DNA of 64,000 nucleotides from Lentzea albida. Its GTDB lineage: Bacteria; Actinomycetota; Actinomycetes; Mycobacteriales; Pseudonocardiaceae. Below are positions 32,785 to 41,276 of the stretch, piece by piece. Where the stretch lies: contig NZ_FOFV01000003.1 in NCBI RefSeq assembly GCF_900111005.1, forward strand, positions 434,001 through 498,000. Reading direction: 5' to 3'. How positions within the stretch are numbered: the stretch's first letter is position 1; the number at the start of each line of letters is the position of its first letter. A model generated the notes under the pieces. That model did not search any database, was not told the DNA's origin, and was given only the letters and a program-made list of their open reading frames with translations. The translations under genes were made by a program, and so were the position numbers.

Positions 32785-35679
32785 TCAGCTGCTGTACGCC
32801 TCGAGCGGCGGGCAGGAGCAGACCAGGTTGCGGTCGCCCTTCGCTCCGTCGATGCGGCGGACCGGCGGCCAGATCTTCGGGGTGCTGCTCCGGCCCGCGG
32901 GGAACACGGCCTCCTCGCGGGTGTACGGGTGGTTCCACTCGCCGGTGGTCACGCAGGCCGCGGTGTGCGGGGCGTTGCGCAGCGGGTTGTCCTCGACGGG
33001 CCACTCGCCTGCGCCCACGCGGTCGATCTCGCGCTTGATGGCGATCATGGCGTCGATGAACCGGTCGATCTCGCCCAGGTCCTCGGACTCGGTCGGCTCG
33101 ACCATCAGCGTGCCCGCGACCGGGAACGACATCGTCGGGGCGTGCAGGCCGTAGTCGGCGAGGCGCTTGGCCACGTCGTCCACCGTCACGCCGGTGGCCT
33201 TGGTGATCGGGCGCAGGTCGAGGATGCACTCGTGGGCCACGAAGCCGCCCTCGCCGGTGTAGAGGACCGGGTAGTGCTCGTCGAGGCGGCGGGCCACGTA
33301 GTTCGCGGCCGCCACGGCGGTCAGGGTCGCGCGGCGCAGGCCGTCGCCGCCCATCATGCGCACGTACGCCCACGAGATCGGCAGGATCGACGCGGAACCC
33401 CACGGGGCCGCGGAGATCGGGCCGACGCCGGTGGCCGGGCCCGCGGTCGGCTGCAGCGGGTGGTTCGGCAAGAACGGCGCGAGGTGGGACTTCACGCCGA
33501 TCGGGCCGACGCCGGGACCGCCGCCGCCGTGCGGGATGCAGAACGTCTTGTGCAGGTTCAGGTGCGAGACGTCTGAGCCGAACTTGCCGTAGCGGGCGAG
33601 GCCGATCAGCGCGTTGAGGTTCGCGCCGTCGACGTACACCTGGCCGCCCGCGTCGTGGACCAGGCCGCAGACCTCGCGGACCGTGTCCTCGTACACGCCG
33701 TGGGTCGACGGGTAGGTGATCATGATCGCGGCCAGGTCGTCGGCGTGCTCGGCGACCGTGGTGCGCAGGTGGCCCATGTCGATGTTGCCCTTGTCGTCGC
33801 ACTTCACGACGACGACGCGCATGCCGGCCATGACGGCGGACGCGGCGTTGGTGCCGTGGGCGGACGACGGGATCAGGCAGACGTCGCGGTCGGCGTTGCC
33901 GTTGGCGCGGTGGTAGGCGCGGATCGCCAGCAGACCGGCGAACTCACCCTGCGAACCGGCGTTCGGCTGCAGCGACACGGCGTCGTAGCCGGTGACCTCG
34001 GCGAGCCAGGCCTCCAGGTCGGACACGATCTTCAGCATGCCGCGGGCGTCCTCGACGGGCGCGAACGGGTGCAGCGTCGAGAACTCCGGCCACGTGATGG
34101 ACTCCATCTCCGCGGTGGCGTTCAGCTTCATCGTGCAGGAGCCGAGCGGGATCATGCTGCGGTCGAGGGCGACGTCCTTGTCGGACAGCGCGCGCAGGTA
34201 GCGCAGCAGCGCGGTCTCCGAGCGGTGCGCGTGGAAGACCGGGTGGGTCAGGTAGTCCGAGGTGCGGCGCAGGTCGGCCGGGATGCCGTCGGCGGTGTCG
34301 GCGTCGATGGCGTCCACATCGGCCTTCGTGACGCCGAAGGCCTCCCACACGGCGATGATGTGCGCGCGCGTGGTCTTCTCGTCGCAAGCGATTGCGACGA
34401 TGTCGGAGTCGACGAGCCGCAGGTTGATGCCGGCCTCGCGGGCCTTCGCGACGACCTCGGCGGCCCTGCCCTCGACGCGGACCTCGACGGTGTCGAAGAA
34501 CTCGCCGTGCACGACGTCGAGACCGGCCTCGCACAGGCCCGTGGCGAGCACGGTGGCCATGCGGTGCACGCGGGTCGCGATGCCGCGCAGGCCCTCGGGA
34601 CCGTGGTAGACGGCGTACATGGACGCGATGACGGCCAGCAGCACCTGCGCGGTGCAGATGTTCGACGTGGCCTTCTCGCGGCGGATGTGCTGCTCGCGCG
34701 TCTGCAGCGCGAGGCGGTAGGCCAGCGAGCCGTCCGAGTCGACGGAGACGCCGACGAGACGGCCGGGCAGCTGGCGCTCCAGACCGGACCGGACGGCCAT
34801 GTAACCCGCGTGCGGGCCGCCGAAGCCGATCGGGACGCCGAAGCGCTGGGTGGTGCCGACGACGACGTCCGCGCCGATCTCACCGGGCGCGCGCAGCAGC
34901 GTCAGCGCCAGCAGGTCGGCGACGACGACGGCCTGCGCGCCAGCGGCGTGGATCTCCTCGACGAGCGCCTTCTGGTCGCGCACCACACCGGACGCGCCGG
35001 GGTAGGACAGCAGCACGCCGAAGAAGTCGCCGCCGAGGCCCAGGCCCTCGATGCCCTGCGACAGGTCGGCGACGACGATCTCGATGCCGAGCGGCTCGGC
35101 GCGCGTCTCGATGACGGCCAGCGTCTGCGGCAGCGTGTCGGCGTCGATGACGAACTTGTTCGACTTGGACTTGCCCGCGCGGCGCACCAGGGTCATCGCC
35201 TCGGCGGCGGCGGTCGACTCGTCCAGCATGGACGCGTTCGCGACCGGCAGGCCCGTCAGGTCGCCGACCATCGTCTGGAAGTTCAGCAGCGCTTCGAGGC
35301 GGCCCTGCGAGATCTCCGGCTGGTACGGCGTGTAGGCCGTGTACCAGGCGGGCGACTCGAGCACGTTGCGCAGGATCACGCCCGGCGTGACGGTGTCGTA
35401 GTAGCCGAGACCGATCATCTGCGTCATCGGGCGGTTCTGCGACGCGAGCTCCCGCAGCTCCGCGAGCGCCTCGGTCTCGGTGGCGGGGGCCGGCAGGTCC
35501 AGCACGAGGTCGCGCTCGTGGATGGACGACGGCACCGCGTGCTGCGCCAGCTCCTCGAGCGACCCGACGCCGATGACGTCGAGGATGCGCGCGAGCTCGG
35601 CGGGGCGCGGGCCGACGTGGCGGTCGGCGAACGGGGTGCCGTGCTCGAGAGCGGCGAGCGGAATGCGGTCCTGCGTCAT
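32785..35679 (-). CDS. gcvP: Glycine dehydrogenase (aminomethyl-transferring), P-protein of the glycine cleavage system
   Basis: PLP enzyme that decarboxylates glycine and passes the aminomethyl group to lipoyl-GcvH; cytosolic. The 964-residue protein begins [20 protein letters not shown] with RHVGPR near residue 21, and has the PLP lysine in [17 protein letters not shown] (near residue 710). Both halves of the fused P-protein are present and length fits. ATG at 35679 follows GGAGG by six bases. The gene is preceded by a tandem glycine riboswitch and followed by a terminator. gcvH lies 4 kb downstream on the same strand. Confidence 0.98.
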   Translation of the reverse strand: MTQDRIPLAALEHGTPFADRHVGPRPAELARILDVIGVGSLEELAQHAVPSSIHERDLVLDLPAPATETEALAELRELASQNRPMTQMIGLGYYDTVTPGVILRNVLESPAWYTAYTPYQPEISQGRLEALLNFQTMVGDLTGLPVANASMLDESTAAAEAMTLVRRAGKSKSNKFVIDADTLPQTLAVIETRAEPLGIEIVVADLSQGIEGLGLGGDFFGVLLSYPGASGVVRDQKALVEEIHAAGAQAVVVADLLALTLLRAPGEIGADVVVGTTQRFGVPIGFGGPHAGYMAVRSGLERQLPGRLVGVSVDSDGSLAYRLALQTREQHIRREKATSNICTAQVLLAVIASMYAVYHGPEGLRGIATRVHRMATVLATGLCEAGLDVVHGEFFDTVEVRVEGRAAEVVAKAREAGINLRLVDSDIVAIACDEKTTRAHIIAVWEAFGVTKADVDAIDADTADGIPADLRRTSDYLTHPVFHAHRSETALLRYLRALSDKDVALDRSMIPLGSCTMKLNATAEMESITWPEFSTLHPFAPVEDARGMLKIVSDLEAWLAEVTGYDAVSLQPNAGSQGEFAGLLAIRAYHRANGNADRDVCLIPSSAHGTNAASAVMAGMRVVVVKCDDKGNIDMGHLRTTVAEHADDLAAIMITYPSTHGVYEDTVREVCGLVHDAGGQVYVDGANLNALIGLARYGKFGSDVSHLNLHKTFCIPHGGGGPGVGPIGVKSHLAPFLPNHPLQPTAGPATGVGPISAAPWGSASILPISWAYVRMMGGDGLRRATLTAVAAANYVARRLDEHYPVLYTGEGGFVAHECILDLRPITKATGVTVDDVAKRLADYGLHAPTMSFPVAGTLMVEPTESEDLGEIDRFIDAMIAIKREIDRVGAGEWPVEDNPLRNAPHTAACVTTGEWNHPYTREEAVFPAGRSSTPKIWPPVRRIDGAKGDRNLVCSCPPLEAYSS

Positions 35680-35700
35680 CAAACGCCTCCGGGGTGGCTT

Positions 35701-35725
35701 GAGGGCACACGTGTCCTGTGCCCTC
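35701..35725. promoter_or_regulatory. 9-bp hairpin between the glycine riboswitch and gcvP
   Basis: GAGGGCACA pairs perfectly with TGTGCCCTC across a 7-base loop (35710-35716), just 3' of the second aptamer on the minus strand and 10 bases before the gcvP ribosome-binding site. A candidate expression platform; there is no U-run, so the mode of control is not clear. Confidence 0.6.
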
Positions 35726-35925
35726 CCCGCTCTGTCCGTACCCCGAAGGGCGCCTGAGAGGTTCACCTGCCACGAGGGGCGGGCTTTCACCGTCGGCGGG
35801 ATCCCCTCGCGGGGGTCCACTTTCCAGAGGCGTCTCGCTCGGCGGTCCTGGATGCCTGAGAGGTTCCCGGGGAGGGACTTGCTCCTTCGGCGCCGGGCTC
35901 GGGGCCCGGTCTCTCCCGCCTGAGT
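35722..35925 (-). promoter_or_regulatory. Tandem glycine riboswitch
   Basis: Two glycine aptamers lie on the minus strand in front of gcvP. Aptamer I (about 35843-35920) contains GGGAGAGACC, CGCCGAAGGAGCAA and CTCTCAGGC; aptamer II (about 35722-35830) contains CGCCGACGGTGAAA, CTCTCAGGC and GGACAGAGCG. The repeated CCTCTCAGG word lies at 35753-35760 and 35855-35862, 102 bases apart. Tandem glycine switches known in other bacteria bind glycine and turn on gcv genes. The close match to the conserved parts of both aptamers makes this call strong. Confidence 0.95.
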
Positions 35926-35984
35926 TCAGCGACTACCCGGGAAGAATACCCGCAGGCAGGCCGGGTAGTCGCTAGGGACGCGAC

Positions 35985-36950
35985 CTACGTCTCAGTGGCG
36001 AGACCGGCGAGCGCCGGTGCGACGGGGTCCGCGGGGTCGTCCCGCAGCGCCGCGAGCAGGTGCGTGGTGCCGACGACCTGGTCACCGCGCCGGGCCGCCA
36101 CGAGCTTCGCCCGCTCCAGAGCCCGCTCCACGGTGCCGCCCTCGGGCAACGCCTCCTGGTCCACGCCCGCCTCGCGCAACGCCGCCGCACCCCCCGAGTC
36201 GAACTCGGGCTTGAGGCGGCACCCCGCCGCGGCCAGCTGGTGGTCGACCGTCAGCACCGCCTCCACGAGGTCGCGCGACGAGACGTCGCGGCGCGCGGCG
36301 ACGGCGAGGCGTTCGGCCTCGCCCCGCACGACCGTGAGCACCGGCCCGCCCAGGCCCTGCCCGCGGGCGACGAGGCGCGTCAGCCAGCGCACGTACCCGC
36401 CGCCGGCGTCCCCTTCCAGCGCTCCCGCCTTGCGCAGCAACCAGACGGCGGGTGCCTCCTCGACCTCGGCGTACTTCCGCGCGGCGTCGGCCCGCACGGC
36501 CGCGGCCGTGGCCTCGACGTCCACGCCGCGCAGCAGGAACAGGTCGGCCGCCCGCCCGGAGTCGAGCGACAGCAGGGCGAGCGAGAGGTGGGTCGTGGTC
36601 AGCACGCCGTCACCGGCCAGGGCGATCGCCGCCCGCAGGCACTCGTCCAGCGCACCGGACACGGGCAGTTCGGTCTCGACGCGGGCGTGGTGGTGGGCGG
36701 CGCGCATCAGCGCCATGACGTCCGGGCCCGGCTCGGCGACACCGCCGTCGTCGCCCGCCCAGTTCTCGGTCCCCCGCGCCATCGCCTGCGGCCGCACCGA
36801 CTTCACGCCGAGCTTGCGGCCGGGGCCGATCGTGTCGATCAGCGAGATCAGCAGGTTCTCGGTGCCGACGAAGCCGAACTCCAGGCGGAACGCGCGCTGC
36901 ACGGCCGCGGCCAGGACCTTGACCACCTGCGACGAGGGTGTGTGCATCAT
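35985..36950 (-). CDS. Clp N-terminal-repeat protein without ATPase
   Basis: The 321-residue protein looks like repeated Clp_N-type helical domains with no AAA+ motor: FRLEFGFVGTENLLISLIDT near residues 21-40, TTTHLSLALLSLDSG (about 117-131) and VVGTTHLLAALRDDPADPVA (about 289-308), each with the GTxHLLxAL signature of ClpC/ClpB N-domains. It may bind proteins or act as an adaptor. ATG at 36950 (MMHTPSSQV). It lies between gcvP and a MerR gene on the same strand. No role in glycine metabolism is implied. Confidence 0.75.
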   Translation of the reverse strand: MMHTPSSQVVKVLAAAVQRAFRLEFGFVGTENLLISLIDTIGPGRKLGVKSVRPQAMARGTENWAGDDGGVAEPGPDVMALMRAAHHHARVETELPVSGALDECLRAAIALAGDGVLTTTHLSLALLSLDSGRAADLFLLRGVDVEATAAAVRADAARKYAEVEEAPAVWLLRKAGALEGDAGGGYVRWLTRLVARGQGLGGPVLTVVRGEAERLAVAARRDVSSRDLVEAVLTVDHQLAAAGCRLKPEFDSGGAAALREAGVDQEALPEGGTVERALERAKLVAARRGDQVVGTTHLLAALRDDPADPVAPALAGLATET

Positions 36951-37025
36951 GCCCGCAACGCTAGGGACGCCGATCGGCCCCGCGCTGCTGCCGACCGGCC
37001 ACCGGGGGCGGCCGGTCGGCCACGA

Positions 37026-37592
37026 TCAGCCGGTGGCGCGCTCGCGGCGGCGGCGGGTCAGCTCGTCCTCGGTCATCGGGGCGATCTCGACGCCGTCCGC
37101 TCGTTCGGCCGGGAACTCGTGGATCGTGCCGGAGATCTCGCGCATCGCACCGCTCACGGCGATGCCGAACACGCCCTGACCGCCCTGCAGCAGGTCGACG
37201 ACCTCCTCCGGCGAGGTGCACTCGTAGACGGTGGTGCCGTCGGAGAACAGCGTGATCTTCGCCAGGTCCTGCACGCCGCGGCGGCGCAGGTGGTCGACCG
37301 CGACCCTGATGTTCTGCAGCGAGACACCGGTGTCCAGCAGCCGCTTCACGACCTTGAGCACCAGGATGTCCTTGAAGGAGTACAGCCTCTGGCTGCCCGA
37401 GCCGTGCGCCATCCGCACCGTCGGCGCGACCAGCCCGGTCCGTGCCCAGTAGTCGAGCTGCCGGTACGTGATGCCCGCGATCTGACATGCCGCGGGTCCT
37501 CGGTAACCGACGAGCTCGTCCGGCAGCGAGGAGTCCGGGAACAGTTCACCCTGCAGCCCGGATTCCGCCCTCAAGGGCGCTTCCTCGACCAC
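37026..37592 (-). CDS. MerR-family regulator (Rv1830-like)
   Basis: The 188-residue regulator has a MerR winged helix (about 28-95; GYRGPAACQIAGITYRQLDY, WARTGLVAPTVRMAHGSGSQ) and a C-terminal part without clear metal-binding Cys. It sits in the conserved actinobacterial order gcvP - MerR - DUF151 - MerR(FtsR) - GarA - GcvH, where the M. tuberculosis Rv1830 gene is found. It starts GTG/ATG-type at 37592 (MVEEAPLRAES). Ends in a basic tail. Confidence 0.92.
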   Translation of the reverse strand: MVEEAPLRAESGLQGELFPDSSLPDELVGYRGPAACQIAGITYRQLDYWARTGLVAPTVRMAHGSGSQRLYSFKDILVLKVVKRLLDTGVSLQNIRVAVDHLRRRGVQDLAKITLFSDGTTVYECTSPEEVVDLLQGGQGVFGIAVSGAMREISGTIHEFPAERADGVEIAPMTEDELTRRRRERATG

Positions 37593-37922
37593 GCCTGCCT
37601 CCCCTCGGAACGGCCACGAAACTCATGACCGTCAAGCCGCTGTGTCCGCTCTCGCTCAGCAGCGACGTCCACTCGAGTTCGACGGTAGGACCGGTCCGAG
37701 GGCAGGTCAACGCGACGCGCGGGGAGTGTCGACCCTCAACCTGAGGTGGAGAGCCGGACCGTCACCCGATGTAGGACGTTCAGGTGACGTTTAGTGATCG
37801 TTTAGCGGTCGAAACGACCGAAAGTAGTCCGATAGGGGGACATCCAAACGAACTGCCCTGTCGCCCATACGAGACGGAGTGCGAGCACCGGAAAACTCAG
37901 GTGCCCGCGCCCGCGACTGTGT
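37593..37922. other. 330-bp intergenic region between MerR and the DUF151 gene
   Basis: No gene is seen. A small hairpin CGGTCG-AAA-CGACCG lies at 37806-37820 and may help end the DUF151 transcript. The rest should hold the promoter for the MerR gene. Confidence 0.5.
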
Positions 37923-38396
37923 CTACGTGTCCGCGCCCCGGAAGTCTTCCGGAGAGACGGAGTCGAGGAACTCGCGGAACTTCTCCACCTCGTCCTCCTG
38001 CTCGTCCGGGATGATCAGCCCGGCCTCGGCGAGCACGGCCTCCTCGGCGTGGATGGGCACGCCCACCCGCAACGCCAGCGCCACCGAGTCGGACGGGCGC
38101 GCGGACACCCGCACGTCGCCGTCGAACACGAGCTCGGCGAAGAAGGTGCCCTCCTGCAGGTCCGTGATCCGCACCTGCTCGAGGTTGCGGCCCAACGCCC
38201 CGATGACGTCCTTCAACAGGTCGTGCGTGAGCGGGCGCGCGGGGCGCACGCCCTGCTGCTCGAGCGCGATCGCCGTGGCCTCGACGGAGCCGATCCAGAT
38301 CGGCAGGTACCGCTCGCCCTCGGTTTCCCTGAGCAGGAGGATCGGCTGGTTCTGGGGCAGCTCCACCCGGACGCCCACGACGCGCATCTCACTCAT
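37923..38396 (-). CDS. Bifunctional nuclease-family protein (DUF151)
   Basis: The 157-residue protein begins MSEMRVVGVRVELPQNQPIL and matches the DUF151 bifunctional nuclease family (YLPIWIGSVEATAIALEQQG, about 32-51; VSARPSDSVALALRVGVPIH, about 104-123). In plants a member has RNase and DNase activity; bacterial roles are not settled. ATG at 38396 is chosen as the family start. It lies between the two MerR genes in the same order as M. tuberculosis Rv1829. Ends in an acidic tail (EDEVEKFREFLDSVSPED). Confidence 0.93.
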   Translation of the reverse strand: MSEMRVVGVRVELPQNQPILLLRETEGERYLPIWIGSVEATAIALEQQGVRPARPLTHDLLKDVIGALGRNLEQVRITDLQEGTFFAELVFDGDVRVSARPSDSVALALRVGVPIHAEEAVLAEAGLIIPDEQEDEVEKFREFLDSVSPEDFRGADT

Positions 38397-38520
38397 CGGG
38401 TCTCGCCTCCCTCTGACTCGTTGGGGAGTACCCGGTTCGCTTCCGAGCATCCCCCGGCGTATGCGTTCGACGCTACCCGCCAAGCGGGCCGTGTGCTCAA
38501 TCGTTGCGGGCAGAACGTGA

Positions 38521-39108
38521 TCAAGATGATTGACGCAGGCCTGCTCTCACCAACAACGTGTGCAACGAGGCGAACAGGTCGGCCAATTCCCGCACGGTCC
38601 CACGATCCGAGAACGAGTTCAGCAGATCGACCTCGCGATCCGCTGCCGCGCGGACCGCGCGCAGGTGTTCGCGCTCGACGCCGAGGCCGGTCATCGCCCG
38701 GATCGTGCGGAGCGCGGTGATGTCGTCGGTGGTGAACCGGCCACCGGGGCCGGGACGCAGCAGACCGTCGCGCTCCAGCTGGGACAGCTGGTCGGCGCTG
38801 GTTCCGGTCTGGGTCAGCAGGTCGATCCGGGAGACCGAGCCCGAGTCCGCGGAGGCGGCGTCGAGCTGCTCGCGGATCACCTTGAGCGGCAGGTACCTGT
38901 CGCGTTGTGCGGACAGCACGAACCGCAACCTCTCGACGTCCGCCGCGCTGAACTGGCGGTAGCCGGAGGCGGTGCGTGCCGGGCGGACCAGCCCCTCCGC
39001 TTCCAGGAAGCGGATCTTGGAGATGGTGACGTCGGGGAACTCGGGCCGAAGCTGTGCGAGCACAGCCCCGATGCTCGACTCCCCGCGTTGTGGCCGCCCG
39101 GCCGTCAC
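38521..39108 (-). CDS. ftsR: MerR-family regulator FtsR
   Basis: The 195-residue protein begins GESSIGAVLAQLRPEFPDVT and continues ISKIRFLEAEGLVRPARTAS and SGYRQFSAADVERLRFVLSA, the signature of FtsR (Rv1828 in M. tuberculosis, a cell-division-linked activator of ftsZ in Corynebacterium). A second winged-helix-like region follows (LERDGLLRPGPGGRFTTDD, about 111-130). GTG start at 39108. Three bases from the GarA stop on the same strand, so the two are co-transcribed. Confidence 0.93.
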   Translation of the reverse strand: MTAGRPQRGESSIGAVLAQLRPEFPDVTISKIRFLEAEGLVRPARTASGYRQFSAADVERLRFVLSAQRDRYLPLKVIREQLDAASADSGSVSRIDLLTQTGTSADQLSQLERDGLLRPGPGGRFTTDDITALRTIRAMTGLGVEREHLRAVRAAADREVDLLNSFSDRGTVRELADLFASLHTLLVRAGLRQSS

Positions 39109-39111
39109 GCG

Positions 39112-39570
39112 TCAGGCTCCCGCGGAGCCAGGACCCGTCAGGAAGACGAGGCGGAACTTGCCGATCTGGACCTCGTCGCCGTTCGCGAGGACGGCCTGGT
39201 CGACCGGCTCGCGGTTGACGTAGGTGCCGTTGAGGCTGCCGACGTCGATGACGACGAACTCGCCGCTCTCCCGGCGGAACTCGGCGTGCCGGCGCGAGAC
39301 CGTCACGTCGTCCAGGAAGATGTCGCTGTCGGGGTGGCGCCCGGCGCTCGTCGTGTCTCGGTCCAGCAGGAACCGGGAACCGGCGTTGGGACCGCGCTTG
39401 ACCACGAGCAGCGCGGAACCGGCGGGAAGGGCGTCAACACCGGCAACGGCCGGCTCCTGTGCGGGCGCCTCGGCGCCGCCTTCCATCTCCTGGAGGAAGT
39501 CCGCCCGGAAGACGGAGGTCCGCTCCGGGGACTGCTCCGGCGGAACGCCTGGGCCGTCGTTCGTGCTCAC
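39112..39570 (-). CDS. garA: FHA-domain regulator GarA/OdhI
   Basis: Phospho-regulated FHA protein that inhibits 2-oxoglutarate dehydrogenase and controls glutamate dehydrogenase and synthase in actinobacteria. The 152-residue form has the N-terminal phospho-switch PERTSVFRADFLQEME (about 14-29) and an intact FHA domain (SAGRHPDSDIFLDDVTVSRR, then VGSLNGTYVNREPVDQAVLA). The start GTG 39570 is chosen: AGGAGGAG lies 7 bases upstream and the length matches GarA (162) and OdhI (143). A GTG at 39687 in the same frame overlaps the gcvH stop and would add 39 residues. The switch reads ERTS instead of ETTS. Confidence 0.93.
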   Translation of the reverse strand: MSTNDGPGVPPEQSPERTSVFRADFLQEMEGGAEAPAQEPAVAGVDALPAGSALLVVKRGPNAGSRFLLDRDTTSAGRHPDSDIFLDDVTVSRRHAEFRRESGEFVVIDVGSLNGTYVNREPVDQAVLANGDEVQIGKFRLVFLTGPGSAGA

Positions 39571-39683
39571 CTGAGCTCTCCTCCTGCTGCTGGATCCGTC
39601 ACTTCCGGTAAAACCTATCGCGTTGGGGTCACCGCCTTCAGCGCGGCTCCCCTTCCGGCCGAAGATCCGGCGAAAGATCGACG

Positions 39684-40067
39684 TCACTCCTTCTCCACCA
39701 ACGCCTTGTACGCGTCCGCGTCCAGCAGGCCTTCCAGCGCCTCGGGGTCGTTCAGCCTGATCTCGACCATCCAGCCCTCGCCGTACGGGTCGCCGTTCAC
39801 CGAGTCGGGCGCCTGGACCAGCGCCTCGTTGATGGCGACGACCTCGCCGTCGAGCGGCGAGTAGAGGTCGGACACGCTCTTGGTGGACTCGACCTCGCCG
39901 AACGTGTCGCCCGCCGAGACGGTGTGGCCGACCTCGGGCAACTGGACGAAGACGACGTCACCGAGCTGTTCCTGGGCGTAGTCGGTGATGCCGACGCGCA
40001 CTGTGTTCTCGCCGGTGGCGGCGACCCACTCGTGCTCCTCGGTGTAGCGAAGCTCCTCGGGAATCAA
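39684..40067 (-). CDS. gcvH: Glycine cleavage system H protein
   Basis: Carries the aminomethyl group on lipoate between GcvP, GcvT and Lpd. The 127-residue protein begins MIPEELRYTEEHEWVAATGE, has the lipoyl-lysine motif VESTKSVSDLYSP (Lys about 63) and the VNGDPYGEGWMVEI segment. The TTG start at 40067 is supported by the family N-terminus and GAGGAGC upstream. In the conserved order it lies next to GarA. It may be co-transcribed with the upstream phosphatidyltransferase, 42 bases away. Confidence 0.97.
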   Translation of the reverse strand: MIPEELRYTEEHEWVAATGENTVRVGITDYAQEQLGDVVFVQLPEVGHTVSAGDTFGEVESTKSVSDLYSPLDGEVVAINEALVQAPDSVNGDPYGEGWMVEIRLNDPEALEGLLDADAYKALVEKE

Positions 40068-40109
40068 CTGACTGCGCTCCTCGTGCTGAACCTGTATGGG
40101 GTGATCTTT

Positions 40110-40691
40110 TCACGCGACCGTGCGAGGTGTGGTCCGCAGGGCCAGGAAGAACTGGTAGACGTACAGCAGCGCCGACCACAGGTAGAGCGCCCCGCCCCAC
40201 GCCGTGAACGCGTAGGCGAACGGCAGGGCGACCTGCGCCCAGCCCGAGTCGCCCTGCGCGAGGAGCAGCAGGGGGAAGGCGTAGAGCAGGTTGAACGTCG
40301 CGGCCTTGCCCAGGTAGGTCACCTCGAAGGTGCCCCAGCCCCGTTGCCGCAGGACGAGCAGGCAGAGGCCGACGACCACTTCCCGTCCCACGAGCACGAG
40401 GGCGACCCACAGCGGCACGATGTCCCTGATGACGAACGCCAGCAGCGTGCAGAAGACGTAGAGGCGGTCGGCGGCGGGGTCGAGCAGCGCGCCGAGGTTG
40501 CTCATCTGGTCGAGCCAGCGCGCGAGCTTGCCGTCGAGCCAGTCGGAGAGCCCCGCGAAGACGAGGACGAGCAGCGCCCAGCCGTCCGCGCGGGGTCCGA
40601 GCAACAGGTACAGGAAGAGCGGAACACCGGCCAGCCGCAACACGCTGAGCAGGTTCGGAATCGTCAGCAGGCGATCAGCCGGGTCACGCAC
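40110..40691 (-). CDS. CDP-alcohol phosphatidyltransferase (PgsA2-like)
   Basis: Membrane enzyme that joins a CDP-diacylglycerol to an alcohol such as glycerol phosphate. The 193-residue protein has the family motif D-x2-DG-x2-AR-x8-G-x3-D-x3-D in SDWLDGKLARWLDQMSNLGA followed by LLDPAADR (about 49-76), and five or six TMs. ATG or GTG start at 40691 (MRDPADRLLTIPNLLSVLRL). In M. tuberculosis a PgsA2 gene lies upstream of the same cluster. Its alcohol substrate is not clear (cardiolipin or glycerophosphate synthase type). Confidence 0.93.
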   Translation of the reverse strand: MRDPADRLLTIPNLLSVLRLAGVPLFLYLLLGPRADGWALLVLVFAGLSDWLDGKLARWLDQMSNLGALLDPAADRLYVFCTLLAFVIRDIVPLWVALVLVGREVVVGLCLLVLRQRGWGTFEVTYLGKAATFNLLYAFPLLLLAQGDSGWAQVALPFAYAFTAWGGALYLWSALLYVYQFFLALRTTPRTVA

Positions 40692-40807
40692 ACCCGCACT
40701 CTAAACGAGTGACTGCGCAGGGGCTGCCGGATGGCGTCACGGCACGCGGTGCGACTGGTTGCGGGTGTGGCGGTCGTTCTGCGTTCTTTGTTCGGTTCGC
40801 CGGTTTC

Positions 40808-41023
40808 TCAGACCGTGTGCGTGAACGTCCAGCCCCGGCGCTGCATCTCGGCGCCGGTGATGGCGTGCGGGCGACCGCGGTCGTCACGACCGACCCAGCG
40901 GGCGCGGAAACCCTCGAGCACGTAGGCGTGGCCCCGGCTCCAGACGACGCTGCACGGCGTGGTCGGCAGCGCTGAGTCGCACTCCGAGTCCTGCTGCGGC
41001 TGGGTCTCCATGGCGGTTTCCAT
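40808..41023 (-). CDS. Small hypothetical protein
   Basis: The 71-residue protein begins METAMETQPQQDSECDSALP and contains WSRGHAYVLEGFRARWVGRD (about 28-47), a fold fragment seen in small actinobacterial proteins. ATG at 41023 has GGAGGG six bases upstream, which supports translation. No family is recognised. It stands alone between pgsA-like and the ANTAR gene. Confidence 0.7.
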   Translation of the reverse strand: METAMETQPQQDSECDSALPTTPCSVVWSRGHAYVLEGFRARWVGRDDRGRPHAITGAEMQRRGWTFTHTV

Positions 41024-41276
41024 CTCTGTCCCTCCGTGACACCAGGGATGTCGCGTGCCGGGGGTTCGGCGTTATCCCTGAGAACGAATTCTGGCGGACT
41101 GTGGTTCAGAACACGTGTCGTGTTCGGGTCCAAAGCGTTAACTGGATCGATCGGCGCGCCGAGCTGTTCCGGTCCGAAGTGGAACGGATCTCCGGGTCCT
41201 TGCTCGCGCAACCGTTCGTCGTACGCCGATGACCGCACAACGCCCACCGGGGATCGGCCGGGGCTAACCTCCACGC

